From JARRNJ01 sp037385045 (GTDB lineage: Bacteria; Pseudomonadota; Gammaproteobacteria; JASBUN01), in NCBI GenBank assembly GCA_037385045.1, contig JARRNJ010000023.1:1-64000 (forward strand): a stretch of 64,000 bases of DNA. Reading direction: 5' to 3'. Below the pieces are notes generated by a model. The model saw nothing but the letters and a program-made list of their open reading frames with translations. It had not been told where the DNA came from and ran no database searches. A program made the translations under genes and the position numbers. Positions 1 through 8,345 of the stretch are shown here, piece after piece (position 1 is the stretch's first letter; each line of letters begins with the position of its first letter).

Positions 1-992
1 GACAGGCCGGCCACGGTGAGGCAGAGGAAAAACAGGGCGCCGAACAGGTTGCCTCCCGGCATCAGGCTGATGGCCTTGGGATAGGCGACGAAAGCCAGGC
101 CGATGCTCTGGGTCACCACCGCCGACAGGGGCTGGCCGGAGGCCCCGGCCATGAAACCCAGCACCGCGAATACGGCGATGCCGGAGAACAGCGAATAGCC
201 GCTGTTGATGAAGGCGGTGAGCAGCGCGTTGCCGGTGATATTGGCCTTGTCGGGAAGATAGCTGGCATAGGCGATCATGATGCCGAAGCCCAGGCTCAGG
301 GTGAAGAAAATCTGGCTGTAGGCATCGATCCACACCTGCGGGTCGGACAGCTTGGCGAAATCCGGCGTCACATAGGCCTTCAGTCCGGTGCCGGCGCCGG
401 GCAGGGTCAGCGACCAACCCACCAGTGCGATGGTCAACACCAGCAGCAGCGGCATCATGATCTTGTTGGCCAGTTCGATGCCCCGCTGCACGCCCCGGTA
501 GACCATGAACCAGCACGATATCCATACCACCACCAGCCCGAACAGAATCGGGGTGCGGATTTCCCCCAGCTGCGCCGGTGAGGCGCTTACCTGCAGGAAC
601 TGCTTGAAGAAGAACTGGTTCGGATCCGGCCCCCATCCCAGGTCGAAGGACAGCACGAAAAAGTTGACGCACCAGGCGATGATCACCGTGTAGTAGAGCA
701 CGATGCCGAACATGACGAAGGTCACCGCCCACCAGCCCAGCCATTCCCATTTGCGGCTGATCTTGGCATAGGCCAGCGGCGCCGAGCCCACCCGCTCGTG
801 GCCGATGGCGTATTCCAGGATCAGCAGCGGCACACCCGCGGTAAGCAGCGCCACCAGGTATGGAATCAGAAACGCACCGCCGCCGTGTTCATAGGCCAGA
901 TAGCTGAAACGCCAGATGTTTCCCAGGCCGATGGCCGAACCCACCGCGGCCAGCAGGAAGCCCAACTGGCTGTTCCACTGTTCCCGCGCCAT
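1..992 (-). CDS. Sodium:neurotransmitter symporter (NSS/SNF family), truncated by the window edge
   Basis: About 330 N-terminal residues of a multi-spanning inner-membrane transporter are present; the 3' end lies outside the window. The start reads MAREQWNSQLGFLLAAVG, followed by GSAIGLGNIWRFSY, the signature TM1 unwound region that binds sodium in LeuT-type transporters. Successive hydrophobic segments follow. NSS proteins couple sodium entry to uptake of amino acids or related small molecules; the substrate cannot be read from the sequence. The start at 992 is chosen because a GGGGAG ribosome site lies just upstream and the LeuT motif then sits at the usual distance. It is divergent from the DUF457-type gene at 1141. 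Confidence 0.9.
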   Translation of the reverse strand, partial: MAREQWNSQLGFLLAAVGSAIGLGNIWRFSYLAYEHGGGAFLIPYLVALLTAGVPLLILEYAIGHERVGSAPLAYAKISRKWEWLGWWAVTFVMFGIVLYYTVIIAWCVNFFVLSFDLGWGPDPNQFFFKQFLQVSASPAQLGEIRTPILFGLVVVWISCWFMVYRGVQRGIELANKIMMPLLLVLTIALVGWSLTLPGAGTGLKAYVTPDFAKLSDPQVWIDAYSQIFFTLSLGFGIMIAYASYLPDKANITGNALLTAFINSGYSLFSGIAVFAVLGFMAGASGQPLSAVVTQSIGLAFVAYPKAISLMPGGNLFGALFFLCLTVAGL

Positions 993-1140
993 GCCATTGC
1001 TCCCCTCATGCAATCAATGCCGCTCTTTACTTGCCCGCGGCTTCGCCATGATCATACCAGAAGCGCCAGTGCGGTCGGTCGCGTTTGCCGGCCGCCTTAG
1101 CGTGCATATCGCACCACTGGGGTTGCGGAGGGACCGGATC

Positions 1141-1713
1141 ATGTCCACGGTGATGGCACATGCGGTGACGGCGCTCGCGTTGGGCAGGACGCTGACGGCG
1201 CGCACGATGCCGCGCCGGTTCTGGCTGTGGGCGGTGTTCTGCGCCTGCATTCCCGACGTGGACGTGCTCGGCTTCGGACTCGGTGTTCACTATGGCGACC
1301 TGTTCGGGCACCGCGGATTCACCCATTCGCTGACCTTTGCTCTGTTGCTCGGCGTTGTCGCGTCCCGGCTGGCGTTCCTCGGCGAGCCGCTGGGTTTTGT
1401 CCGGCGCCTGGCGTACGGCGGCTTCTTCTTTCTCGTCACCGCGTCCCACGGCCTGCTCGATGCCATGACCAACGGCGGTTTGGGTGTCGCCTTCTTTTCG
1501 CCGTTCGACACGACGCGCTATTTCCTGCCCTGGCGGCCGCTGGAAGTGCCCCCGATCGGCATCGCCGGCATGTTTTCGGCGCGGGGGCTGCAGGTTCTGG
1601 CCAACGAGGGCTTGTGGATCGAATTGCCGGCGGTGATGCTGATGGTCGTGCTGATGCTGTGGCGGCGGGCACGTGCCGCGGCCCAGGCTACCGGCAGCGG
1701 CGCCGCCGGCTGA
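1141..1713 (+). CDS. YdjM-like membrane-bound metal-dependent hydrolase (DUF457)
   Basis: A 190-residue membrane protein. His7, the acidic pair in PDVDVLGFG (Asp39 and Asp41) and HRGFTHS (His57-Ser63) form the metal-ligand pattern of the YdjM/LexA-regulated inner-membrane hydrolase family. Four to five hydrophobic segments are visible. The reading frame is open upstream to 916, but ATG 1141 is preferred because GGAGGGACC lies about 10 bases upstream and the conserved N-terminal His falls at residue 7. The physiological substrate of the family is not established. The gene is divergent from the NSS transporter. Confidence 0.8.
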   Translation: MSTVMAHAVTALALGRTLTARTMPRRFWLWAVFCACIPDVDVLGFGLGVHYGDLFGHRGFTHSLTFALLLGVVASRLAFLGEPLGFVRRLAYGGFFFLVTASHGLLDAMTNGGLGVAFFSPFDTTRYFLPWRPLEVPPIGIAGMFSARGLQVLANEGLWIELPAVMLMVVLMLWRRARAAAQATGSGAAG

Positions 1714-1814
1714 CGGGCGGTTGGCGGCGTCATCCGCGTCGCGGCGGTGCCGATGGCGCTGGCGGTGACTATCCTTGCAGCAGGTTGGCAATGCGCAGGA
1801 TACGGGAGGTGGAC

Positions 1815-2444
1815 ATGGCAGTGATGGGAACCGGTACGCATGGCGCTGCCGCGCTCAGGCCGCCGCTGCGCGGTGCGGTTGTTTGGGCGGCGGCGCTGAT
1901 CATGGCCGTGACGTTTGCGGTCGGCCCGATCCAGGCCGCGGAGCCCAATGGCAAAGGAGCACAGCATATGAGCTTGACCATCACCTCGTCGGCAATCGCC
2001 CCGGGCGAATCGATTCCCCCGCAGTTCACCTGCGACGGCGCCGACCGCTCGCCGCCGCTCGGCTGGTCGGGCGTGCCCGCCGGCGCCAAGAGTCTGGCGT
2101 TGATCGTTGACGATCCCGACGCGCCCGACCCCGCGGCGCCGAAAATGACCTGGGTGCACTGGGTGCTCTACGACCTGCCGCCCGACAGCGACGGGCTGCC
2201 GGAAGCGGTGTCGGCCCAGGCGTTGCCGCCGGGAACCCGGCAGGGAAGCAACAACTGGAAGCGCACCGGTTACGGCGGGCCGTGCCCGCCCATCGGCACC
2301 CACCGCTACTTTTTCAAACTCTATGCCCTCGACGTTCAGTTGGGCGACCTGGATTCGCCCAGCAAAGCGCGCTTGGAGCAGGCCATGCGCGGGCACGTGG
2401 TGGCTGAAGCGCAATTGATGGGAACATATCACCGTCATCGCTGA
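1815..2444 (+). CDS. YbhB/YbcL family PEBP-like protein, exported
   Basis: Phosphatidylethanolamine-binding-protein (Raf-kinase-inhibitor-like) fold. The mature region contains the family segments LALIVDDPDAPDP, TWVHWVLYDLP, GSNNWKRTGYGGPCPPIGTHRY and YFFKLYALD, which form the anion-binding pocket. The long form begins with a signal peptide (hydrophobic WAAALIMAVTFAV, then IQAAEP as a likely cleavage area). A second in-frame ATG at 1968 (MSLTITSS) has its own good ribosome site AAAGGAG and would give a 158-residue cytoplasmic form of typical YbhB length. ATG 1791 is also in frame. Molecular role in bacteria is poorly known; the family assignment is firm. Confidence 0.85.
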   Translation: MAVMGTGTHGAAALRPPLRGAVVWAAALIMAVTFAVGPIQAAEPNGKGAQHMSLTITSSAIAPGESIPPQFTCDGADRSPPLGWSGVPAGAKSLALIVDDPDAPDPAAPKMTWVHWVLYDLPPDSDGLPEAVSAQALPPGTRQGSNNWKRTGYGGPCPPIGTHRYFFKLYALDVQLGDLDSPSKARLEQAMRGHVVAEAQLMGTYHRHR

Positions 2445-2469
2445 GGCGGGTGCAAGCGGGAGAGAATCG

Positions 2470-2772
2470 ATGAGTGATGAACCGCAACGCCGTGAGCGCA
2501 CCTGGAGCGAGGAAATCGTCGTCGCCGGCGGCGAGTTGGTGGAGCGCGTCAAGCAGCTGGTGCGTGAGGGCAACGTACGCCGGCTGGTGGTGCGCAAGGC
2601 CAGCGGCGAAGTGCTGTTGGAGATTCCGCTGACCGCCGGCGTGGCGGTGGGCGGAGCGGTGACTCTGCTGGCGCCGGTGTTGGCGGCGCTGGGCGCATTG
2701 GCCGCCCTGTTGACGGAAGTGAAGCTGGAAGTGGTGCGCAGCGGCGGCGATGGCGATGCCGGGCGGCAGTGA
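2470..2772 (+). CDS. DUF4342 domain protein
   Basis: A 100-residue protein matching the DUF4342 pattern: WSEEIVVAGGELVERVKQLV, then RRLVVRK, then a hydrophobic GGAVTLLAPVLAALGALAALL segment that could span the membrane or pack as a helical hairpin. A GGGAGAGAATCG ribosome site precedes ATG 2470. Its end overlaps the start of the SixA-like phosphatase by 23 bases, so the two are probably translated from one message. No biochemical function is known for the family. Confidence 0.8.
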   Translation: MSDEPQRRERTWSEEIVVAGGELVERVKQLVREGNVRRLVVRKASGEVLLEIPLTAGVAVGGAVTLLAPVLAALGALAALLTEVKLEVVRSGGDGDAGRQ

Positions 2773-3310
2773 GCCCCAGTCAGCGGGCGGCGGCGCCCGC
2801 GAGCTGCTGTTGCTGCGCCATGCAAAATCATCGTGGAAATCAGCGGCCAGTTCTGACCACGCACGGCCGCTGGCCAAACGGGGCCGGCGTGACGCGCCGC
2901 GGATCGGACAGTGGCTGCACGCCCGGGGCCTGACGCCCGGCTGGGTGGTCAGCTCTCCGGCGCTGCGGGCGCGGCAGACCACCGATGCAGTGGCCGCCGC
3001 GCTGGGTCTGGCCCATGAAACTCTGCGGTTCGACGAGCGCGTCTACCTGGCGGACGACGCCCAACTGCTGCAGGTGCTGGCCGACTGTCCGCCGGTCGCC
3101 CGGGTATTGGTGGTTGGGCACAACCCGGGCCTGGACCAGTTGCTGCAATACCTGTGCGGCACCGGGCTGCCACACACGGACAAGGGTAAGCTGTTGACCA
3201 CGGCGGCCTTGGCGCGGCTGGCGATGCCGCCCGATTGGCATCAGCTGAAGCCTGAATGCGCGCGGCTGCTGGCACTGATCCGGCCGCGGGAGCTGGAAAG
3301 CGGCGCATGA
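2750..3310 (+). CDS. SixA-like histidine phosphatase
   Basis: Histidine phosphatase superfamily, small SixA type (186 residues). The catalytic motif LLLRHAKSSW lies at about residues 20-29, SSPALRARQT supplies the second arginine region, and VVGHNPGLDQLLQYL carries the second catalytic histidine. SixA of E. coli removes phosphate from histidine phosphotransfer domains; here the target is unknown. It overlaps the upstream DUF4342 gene and is followed after 10 bases by the DUF488 gene, suggesting one operon. Two Met codons (2750, 2756) are equally possible starts. Confidence 0.85.
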   Translation: MAMPGGSEPQSAGGGARELLLLRHAKSSWKSAASSDHARPLAKRGRRDAPRIGQWLHARGLTPGWVVSSPALRARQTTDAVAAALGLAHETLRFDERVYLADDAQLLQVLADCPPVARVLVVGHNPGLDQLLQYLCGTGLPHTDKGKLLTTAALARLAMPPDWHQLKPECARLLALIRPRELESGA

Positions 3311-3320
3311 TCGAGACGAA

Positions 3321-3881
3321 ATGCCAGGCATGAAGCAAGTGACGCTCTATACTGTTGGCCACAGCAACCGCGAGTCGGGTGAGCTGTTGGCGCTGCTGGG
3401 CGCCGCGGGCGTGGTTGCGCTCGTGGACGTGCGCGCCCATCCCCAGTCGCGGCGTCACCCGCAGTTCGGCCAGGCGGCGTTGCGTGAGGCCGCCGAGGCG
3501 GCGCGCATCACCTACCATTGGGCCGGGCGCCAACTGGGCGGCCGGCGCCGGACGCGCCCCGAGTCGCCCCACCGGGCGTTGGCGGAGGACGGCCTGCGCG
3601 GTTATGCCGATTATATGGACAGCGCCGAATTCGCCGGCGCCGCCGGCCAGCTGCTGCGCCTGGCCGGGCGCGCGCCCACCGCCGTGCTGTGCGCCGAACG
3701 CCTGCCGGAGGACTGCCACCGGTCGTTGATCGCCGATTACCTGATGCTGCAGGGTGCCCGGGTGCTGCACTTGATCGACGACGGCGAGCTGCGGGAGCAC
3801 CGGCTGCGGCCCGAGGCGCGGCGGGAATCGTCGCGCCTGGTCTATGATCGGAACGTGTCGGCGGCGCTGCATTTCGGCTGA
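3321..3881 (+). CDS. DUF488 family protein
   Basis: 186 residues beginning MPGMKQVTLYTVGHSNRES; the YTVGHSNR opening, VALVDVRAHPQSRRHPQF and the C-terminal CAERLPEDCHRSLIADYL segment are the hallmark of DUF488. The conserved Cys/Glu/His cluster in the last motif suggests an enzyme, but no reaction is established. Spacing of 10 bases from the SixA-like gene indicates co-transcription. Confidence 0.85.
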   Translation: MPGMKQVTLYTVGHSNRESGELLALLGAAGVVALVDVRAHPQSRRHPQFGQAALREAAEAARITYHWAGRQLGGRRRTRPESPHRALAEDGLRGYADYMDSAEFAGAAGQLLRLAGRAPTAVLCAERLPEDCHRSLIADYLMLQGARVLHLIDDGELREHRLRPEARRESSRLVYDRNVSAALHFG

Positions 3882-3938
3882 GAGTTTCGCTACCGACCCG
3901 TATTGAAGGCGGTTGCCGCCATCGCGAGGCTGATTACC

Positions 3939-4598
3939 ATGTCCCTGTCTGGAAAATCATCTCGTATTCCGACGCCGGAGGAGGCGCTGCCCGGGCGCAG
4001 CGAGCCGATGCCGGTGCCGGCGCGTCATTTCGTGCTGGGAAACCCTCTCAGTCCCCCGTATCCCGAGGGTCTGGAGCTGGCCATGTTCGGCATGGGCTGC
4101 TTCTGGGGCGCAGAGCAGCGCTTCTGGCAACTGGAGGGCGTGTTTACGACTGCGGTGGGCTATGCCGGCGGCCACACGCCCAATCCCACGTACCGCGAAG
4201 TGTGTACCGGCATGACCGGCCACAACGAAGTGGTACGCGTGGTTTACGACCCGGGAGCGGTCGGCTATGCACAGCTGCTCGGTGTGTTCTGGCAGTCCCA
4301 TGACCCGACCCAGGGCATGCGCCAGGGCAACGACATCGGTACCCAATACCGGTCGGCCATCTATACCTACGGACCGGAGCAGCAGGCCGCGGCGCAGCGC
4401 TCCTGTGAGGTTTACGGTCAAGCGCTGGCCGACGCGGAATTCGGCGCTATCACCACGGAAATCGTGCCGGCGCCCACGTTTTATTTCGCCGAGGAATATC
4501 ACCAGCAGTACCTGGCGAAGAATCCCGGTGGCTACTGCGGACTTGGCGGCACCGGCGTGCCGTACCGGACGCCCGCGTTTGCCAAACCGGCGGACTGA
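3939..4598 (+). CDS. msrA: Peptide-methionine (S)-S-oxide reductase MsrA
   Basis: Reduces the S-epimer of methionine sulfoxide in free methionine and proteins, using thioredoxin. The catalytic Cys54 is in FGMGCFWGAEQRFW, followed by VGYAGGHTPNPTYREV and VVYDP; the resolving Cys is near residue 200 in NPGGYCGLGGTG. At 219 residues with a 45-residue N-terminal extension it resembles the longer E. coli-type MsrA. ATG 3939 has a GAGG site nine bases upstream; the frame opens at a TTG at 3903. It is the third repair or stress gene in a row on this strand. Confidence 0.95.
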   Translation: MSLSGKSSRIPTPEEALPGRSEPMPVPARHFVLGNPLSPPYPEGLELAMFGMGCFWGAEQRFWQLEGVFTTAVGYAGGHTPNPTYREVCTGMTGHNEVVRVVYDPGAVGYAQLLGVFWQSHDPTQGMRQGNDIGTQYRSAIYTYGPEQQAAAQRSCEVYGQALADAEFGAITTEIVPAPTFYFAEEYHQQYLAKNPGGYCGLGGTGVPYRTPAFAKPAD

Positions 4599-4654
4599 TC
4601 CATAGTTTGAGAAGCTGGCATCCATCCAGCCAGGGTGCCGGCAAGGCTTCGACT

Positions 4655-4864
4655 ATGGACCGGGCACAGTTGGAGAAATTGTCGCAGGACGAGTTGGCCC
4701 GCCGGCTTGCCGACTCACCGCGCTATACCCTGCAGTGGTATCAGTTGAAGGCGGAATGCGAGAAGCGCATGTTGCGCTGGGGGCGGGCGGCAGAATACGC
4801 CGGCGCGGTGATTCTGGTCTGCATGCTGCTGCTGGTGCTGGGCACGATGCTCGCGGGAAGGTGA
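4655..4864 (+). CDS. Small single-pass membrane protein
   Basis: 69 residues starting MDRAQLEKLSQDELARRLAD. The N-terminal half is charged and helical. Residues about 46-66 (AGAVILVCMLLLVLGTMLAG) form one transmembrane helix ending the protein, as in a tail-anchored topology. I do not recognise the family. It lies 56 bases after msrA on the same strand and converges on the membrane protein at 4885-5487. Confidence 0.55.
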   Translation: MDRAQLEKLSQDELARRLADSPRYTLQWYQLKAECEKRMLRWGRAAEYAGAVILVCMLLLVLGTMLAGR

Positions 4865-4884
4865 GCCCGGCTGCGCGGCGGATG

Positions 4885-5487
4885 TCAGCGCGGTTGCCCG
4901 CGCCGCTGCGTGCGCAGCAGCTGGAACGGGAAAAAGTACAGGACCAGCAGCCCGTAGAGCACCAGCGCGCCGGCGCCCAGGGCATCCATGCCGGCGACCA
5001 CGAAAATCATGACGTGATTACGGGCGACGCTGGCGTAGGGGCGGGCCATGAACTGACTCGGCTCGGTGCGCCAGGCGTCATGAAAGCTGGCCAGCATGGT
5101 GACGGCGCTGGTGAGCACCAGCGGCCAGTAGCGCTGCAGCGCCGCCGCGGCCAGCGGCAGCAAGGCCTGGAGACCGTCCTGGGGCCGCTTCAGGAGCGGA
5201 AAGAAGCCGTTCAGTATCAAGCCCTGGACGCTGTGAAACAGCAGGAAATGGGCCGAGAAGAACAGCAGCGTGACCACTGCCGCCGCGACACCGCCCCCCG
5301 AAGCCGCCGAATCCCGGCGCCGGGTGAGGTCGCCGATGACCGTGGTCAGGATCAGGGCGTAGCCGGTGGCCAGGCTGGCGATCCACATGCTCCACACGAG
5401 ATCGGTGGCGGACCAGTGCTGCAGACAGGCCAGCGCCAGCGTCACGACGAAGGACCCGATGCTGAGCAGGGTTTGATGCGGGGGCAC
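4885..5487 (-). CDS. DUF6498-like multi-pass membrane protein
   Basis: About 200 residues with five to six hydrophobic segments, for example LVWSMWIASLATGYALILTT, AAAVVTLLFFSAHFLLFHSV and HVMIFVVAGMDALGAGALVL. The FFSAHFLLFHSVQGLI segment with a conserved-looking His is reminiscent of DUF6498 proteins; the family name is tentative. The frame is open further upstream to 5679, but that part is low-complexity and overlaps the divergent pcm gene, so the GTG at 5487, with GGAT upstream, is the more likely start. Confidence 0.65.
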   Translation of the reverse strand: MPPHQTLLSIGSFVVTLALACLQHWSATDLVWSMWIASLATGYALILTTVIGDLTRRRDSAASGGGVAAAVVTLLFFSAHFLLFHSVQGLILNGFFPLLKRPQDGLQALLPLAAAALQRYWPLVLTSAVTMLASFHDAWRTEPSQFMARPYASVARNHVMIFVVAGMDALGAGALVLYGLLVLYFFPFQLLRTQRRGQPR

Positions 5488-5591
5488 GTTGTTCGGATCC
5501 GGTGGTTGGCGGAGACGCCAGCCTACGGGTGGAGATGAGCGGTGTCCAGGCGCAACGCCGACCGGCGTCTTGTCCACTGGAGGACGCAGCC

Positions 5592-6284
5592 GTGTCGGAT
5601 TTGGAACAGATGATGCGCGATATCGAGTCGGAGGTGGCGGTGACCCGCCATCTGATCGGCAAGGATCATCTGGACCCACGGGTGCTGGAGGCGATGCGCC
5701 AAGTACCGCGCCATGAATTCGTGCCCGCGGACGAGCGTTCCGTGGCCTACCTCAACGGACCGCTTCCCATCGGCTGCGGTCAGACCATCTCCCAACCGTA
5801 CATCGTTGCGTTGATGACCGACCTGTTGGCGCCGACGGCTGGGAACGTGATCCTGGAAGTGGGCGCCGGTTCGGGCTATCAGACGGCGGTACTGGCCCGG
5901 CTGGTCCAACAGGTGTACAGCATCGAGCGGATTCCGGAACTGGCCGATGGTGCCCGGGAGCGCCTGCAGCGGTTGGGCTACCGCAACGCCGAGGTCCGTT
6001 GCGGCGACGGTTATCGCGGCTGGCCCGAGCGTGCGCCGTTCGACGGCATTATCGTCACCGCCGCCGCGCCCCACATACCGCGGCCGCTGGTTGACCAGCT
6101 CAAACCCGGCGCCCGTCTGGTGCTGCCGGTGGGCGGGCGATTCTACGGCCAGACCCTGGTGTTGGTGGAGCGGGGTGGCGACGGCGCGTTGCACAGCCGC
6201 GCGGTACTGGACGTGGCGTTCGTCCCCCTCACCGGCAACGGGCACGACCAACCCGCCGAAATCACCGAACCGACGCTTGAATAA
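5592..6284 (+). CDS. pcm: Protein-L-isoaspartate O-methyltransferase
   Basis: SAM-dependent methyltransferase that starts repair of isoaspartyl residues in aged proteins. Key segments are HEFVPADERSVAYLNGPLPI, GCGQTISQPYIVALM, and the SAM-binding VILEVGAGSGYQTAVLARL. The 230-residue length is typical. The frame is open from 5502, but GTG 5592 has a GGAGGA ribosome site about seven bases upstream and gives the expected N-terminus. An isoaspartyl peptidase at 37233 would act on related damage. Confidence 0.92.
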   Translation: MSDLEQMMRDIESEVAVTRHLIGKDHLDPRVLEAMRQVPRHEFVPADERSVAYLNGPLPIGCGQTISQPYIVALMTDLLAPTAGNVILEVGAGSGYQTAVLARLVQQVYSIERIPELADGARERLQRLGYRNAEVRCGDGYRGWPERAPFDGIIVTAAAPHIPRPLVDQLKPGARLVLPVGGRFYGQTLVLVERGGDGALHSRAVLDVAFVPLTGNGHDQPAEITEPTLE

Positions 6285-6285
6285 T

Positions 6286-6609
6286 ATGGTGTGCCTCGAT
6301 CAAGCGGCGGGGTTCGATAGACGTGAATCCATGCATTCGGACCGCGTACCGCACCCGCTGCCGCCACCCGCTCTGCGGCGCATGGTGGCGTGGGAAATGT
6401 TGCCGGCCTTTGAACCGGAGTCGCAGCCGTTTGCCCTGGTGTCCGGCCGCGGCGGCGGGTTGATGGTCCGCCCGGACCGGCGGATGTTGTTCCCGCGCCG
6501 CGAGCAGGGGCGATTGCCGAAGGCCAGGGCGCTGAAAGTGCTGATCCGGGGCGCCGGCGTCCGCGACCGGCGATTCCGGCGCCGGGAACGTCGCGGAGGC
6601 CTGGGTTGA
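6286..6609 (+). CDS. Small hypothetical protein between pcm and the RlmJ-like gene
   Basis: Up to 107 residues (ATG 6286), or 92 from ATG 6331. Codon third positions are strongly G/C, as in neighbouring genes, and the stop overlaps the TTG start of the next gene (TTGA), with GGAGG immediately before it, suggesting translational coupling. The C-terminal third is very basic (RDRRFRRRERRGG). I recognise no family; no good ribosome site precedes either ATG, so it may be a chance ORF. Confidence 0.35.
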   Translation: MVCLDQAAGFDRRESMHSDRVPHPLPPPALRRMVAWEMLPAFEPESQPFALVSGRGGGLMVRPDRRMLFPRREQGRLPKARALKVLIRGAGVRDRRFRRRERRGGLG

Positions 6610-7385
6610 TCCCGCCCGGCGACCGCCCCCGGGATTCGTCGGCCGTCGATGAAGCGGCGCCGCCGCGGCACAACAAGCAAACCGGTAATGTGGGCAATGG
6701 CGGTGACATTCTCAAGCACGCTTCCTTGATGCACTTGGCGCAGTTGCTGGCTTGCAGTCACCCTCGTTCGACGATCAATTACCTGGATACCCATGCCTTT
6801 CTCCTTCGCGCTCCACTGGCGAACCGGGAATGGAATGCCCAGGTGCAGGGATTGGCGGTGGCGCATGAAGCGTATCGCGGCTATCAGATCTTGCAGCAGG
6901 GCCGGTTGGCAGGAGGTGAGTATCTGTGCTCGGCGGGCGTGGTCGCTGCGATGCTTCCCGACGCGCGGTTGTTCTTGTCGGAGCGTGATCCGGCGACGCG
7001 GCTCTTGCTGCAGCGGCAGGTGCGTGCCGGTGGTCGCGCGGCGGTGATCCTGAACGACGCTGCCGACTGGCGCACGTGGCCGGGCCCGCGCCCGGCCGGG
7101 CCCCTGTTGGCGCTGATCGATCCATTTGTGTTGACCGCTTCAGACTGGTCCACTGCCACCGCAGCCGTGGAGCGCTTTGCCGATCACGGTGAGGGCGGCC
7201 TGTTGCTGGTGTTCAATTACGACCGGCAACGGCCCCGCGTGAAGTGGCCGCGGGCGCCGCGAGGCTGGAACGGTCCGGTGGCGCAGATGCGGGCGCCCCC
7301 CTGTTTTCTCTGCGCATTTGCCACGCCGGATCTGGCCGATGCCGCGGCCCGGAGGCTGGCTGAGCTTGGGTGGCAGCGCAGCTGA
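6606..7385 (+). CDS. RlmJ-like methyltransferase-fold protein with altered catalytic motif
   Basis: 259 residues from a TTG start with GGAGG six bases upstream. GNVGNGGDILKHASLMHL resembles the GNHADVLKH opening of RlmJ (23S rRNA A2030 N6-methyltransferase), and INYLDTHAFLL matches the YLDTHAGAG SAM-binding strand. Where RlmJ has the catalytic DPPY, this protein reads LALIDPFVLTASDW, closer to the DPFG of TcmP-type partner proteins. Function is therefore uncertain: either a divergent RNA/DNA methyltransferase or a non-catalytic relative. The start overlaps the stop of the preceding small ORF. Confidence 0.6.
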   Translation: MIPPGDRPRDSSAVDEAAPPRHNKQTGNVGNGGDILKHASLMHLAQLLACSHPRSTINYLDTHAFLLRAPLANREWNAQVQGLAVAHEAYRGYQILQQGRLAGGEYLCSAGVVAAMLPDARLFLSERDPATRLLLQRQVRAGGRAAVILNDAADWRTWPGPRPAGPLLALIDPFVLTASDWSTATAAVERFADHGEGGLLLVFNYDRQRPRVKWPRAPRGWNGPVAQMRAPPCFLCAFATPDLADAAARRLAELGWQRS

Positions 7386-7454
7386 TCGGTGGCGGCGAAT
7401 GTCGTCGCACGTTGTCTATGCTTGGTTGACGTTCAGTGACCGGGAGGGAAACCG

Positions 7455-8327
7455 ATGCAATCCATTGGCTTTATCGGCCTGGGCAACATGGGGGCGCCCA
7501 TGGCCTGGAACATTCACAAGGCCGGTTACCGGCTGTCGGTGTACAACCGCACTCCGGCGCGGGCGCAGCCGTTCCGCGACGCCGGCATGGAGGTGGCGGC
7601 CACGCCGGCCGCGCTGGCCGCGGACGCGGACGTCGTGGTGATCATGGTCACCGATCCGGCGGCGCTGCATGGGGTGATCGCGGGTACGGACGGCGTCGTC
7701 GACGGGCTGAAGGCGGGCACCACCGTGATCAACATGAGCACCGTGTCGCCCGACGCCAGCCTCGAAGCCGCGGGGATCGTTCAGGAGCACGGCGGGCGGT
7801 TCGTCGACGCTCCGGTTTCGGGCACGGTCAAGCCGGCCGAGGAGGGCACCCTGGTGGTCCTGGCCGGCGGTGCGCGGGAAGACCTGGAAGCGGTCGCACC
7901 GCTGCTGGAAACCATGGGAAGGCAGGTGGTGTATTGCGGTGGCATCGGCGACGCCACGCGCATGAAACTGGTGCTCAACCTGTTGTTGGGCGGCATGATG
8001 GAACTGCTGGCCGAAGCGCTGGCGTTGGGCAAGGGGTTCGGCCTCGACGGTGCTGCGATCCTGAACGCCGTGGCCGCCGGACCGCTGGGGGCGCCGTTGT
8101 ACGCCATGAAGGGCGAGGCGATGCTGGCGGGCCGGTTCGCCAGCCAGTTTCCGGTGGAGCTGATGTTCAAGGATATGAATCTTGTGCTGCAGGCTGCCGG
8201 ACAACTCGCGGTGCCACTGCCGGCGACCGCGGCCGTGCGAGAGAGTTTCAACGCTGCCCGCGCCCTGGGTTATGGCGACGAGGATATGGCGGCGGTGATC
8301 CAGGTATTCAACAAGCTGTCTGGTTGA
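7455..8327 (+). CDS. NAD(P)-dependent 3-hydroxyisobutyrate dehydrogenase family oxidoreductase
   Basis: 290-residue beta-hydroxyacid dehydrogenase. Residues 4-17 (IGFIGLGNMGAPMA) are the Rossmann NAD(P) site. DAPVSGTVKPAEEGTL at about 118-133 is the substrate loop, and Lys171 in TRMKLVLNLLLG is the catalytic lysine position. The family includes 3-hydroxyisobutyrate, tartronate-semialdehyde and succinic-semialdehyde-type reductases; the sequence alone does not fix the substrate. A GGGAGGG ribosome site precedes ATG 7455. It converges on the UDG gene. Confidence 0.9.
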   Translation: MQSIGFIGLGNMGAPMAWNIHKAGYRLSVYNRTPARAQPFRDAGMEVAATPAALAADADVVVIMVTDPAALHGVIAGTDGVVDGLKAGTTVINMSTVSPDASLEAAGIVQEHGGRFVDAPVSGTVKPAEEGTLVVLAGGAREDLEAVAPLLETMGRQVVYCGGIGDATRMKLVLNLLLGGMMELLAEALALGKGFGLDGAAILNAVAAGPLGAPLYAMKGEAMLAGRFASQFPVELMFKDMNLVLQAAGQLAVPLPATAAVRESFNAARALGYGDEDMAAVIQVFNKLSG

Positions 8328-8345
8328 CCAGGGGTCGGCGGCCGT

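Noticed and set aside
798..1100. 100-codon plus-strand ORF opposite the NSS transporter start
   Set aside because: Antisense shadow with no coding signal.
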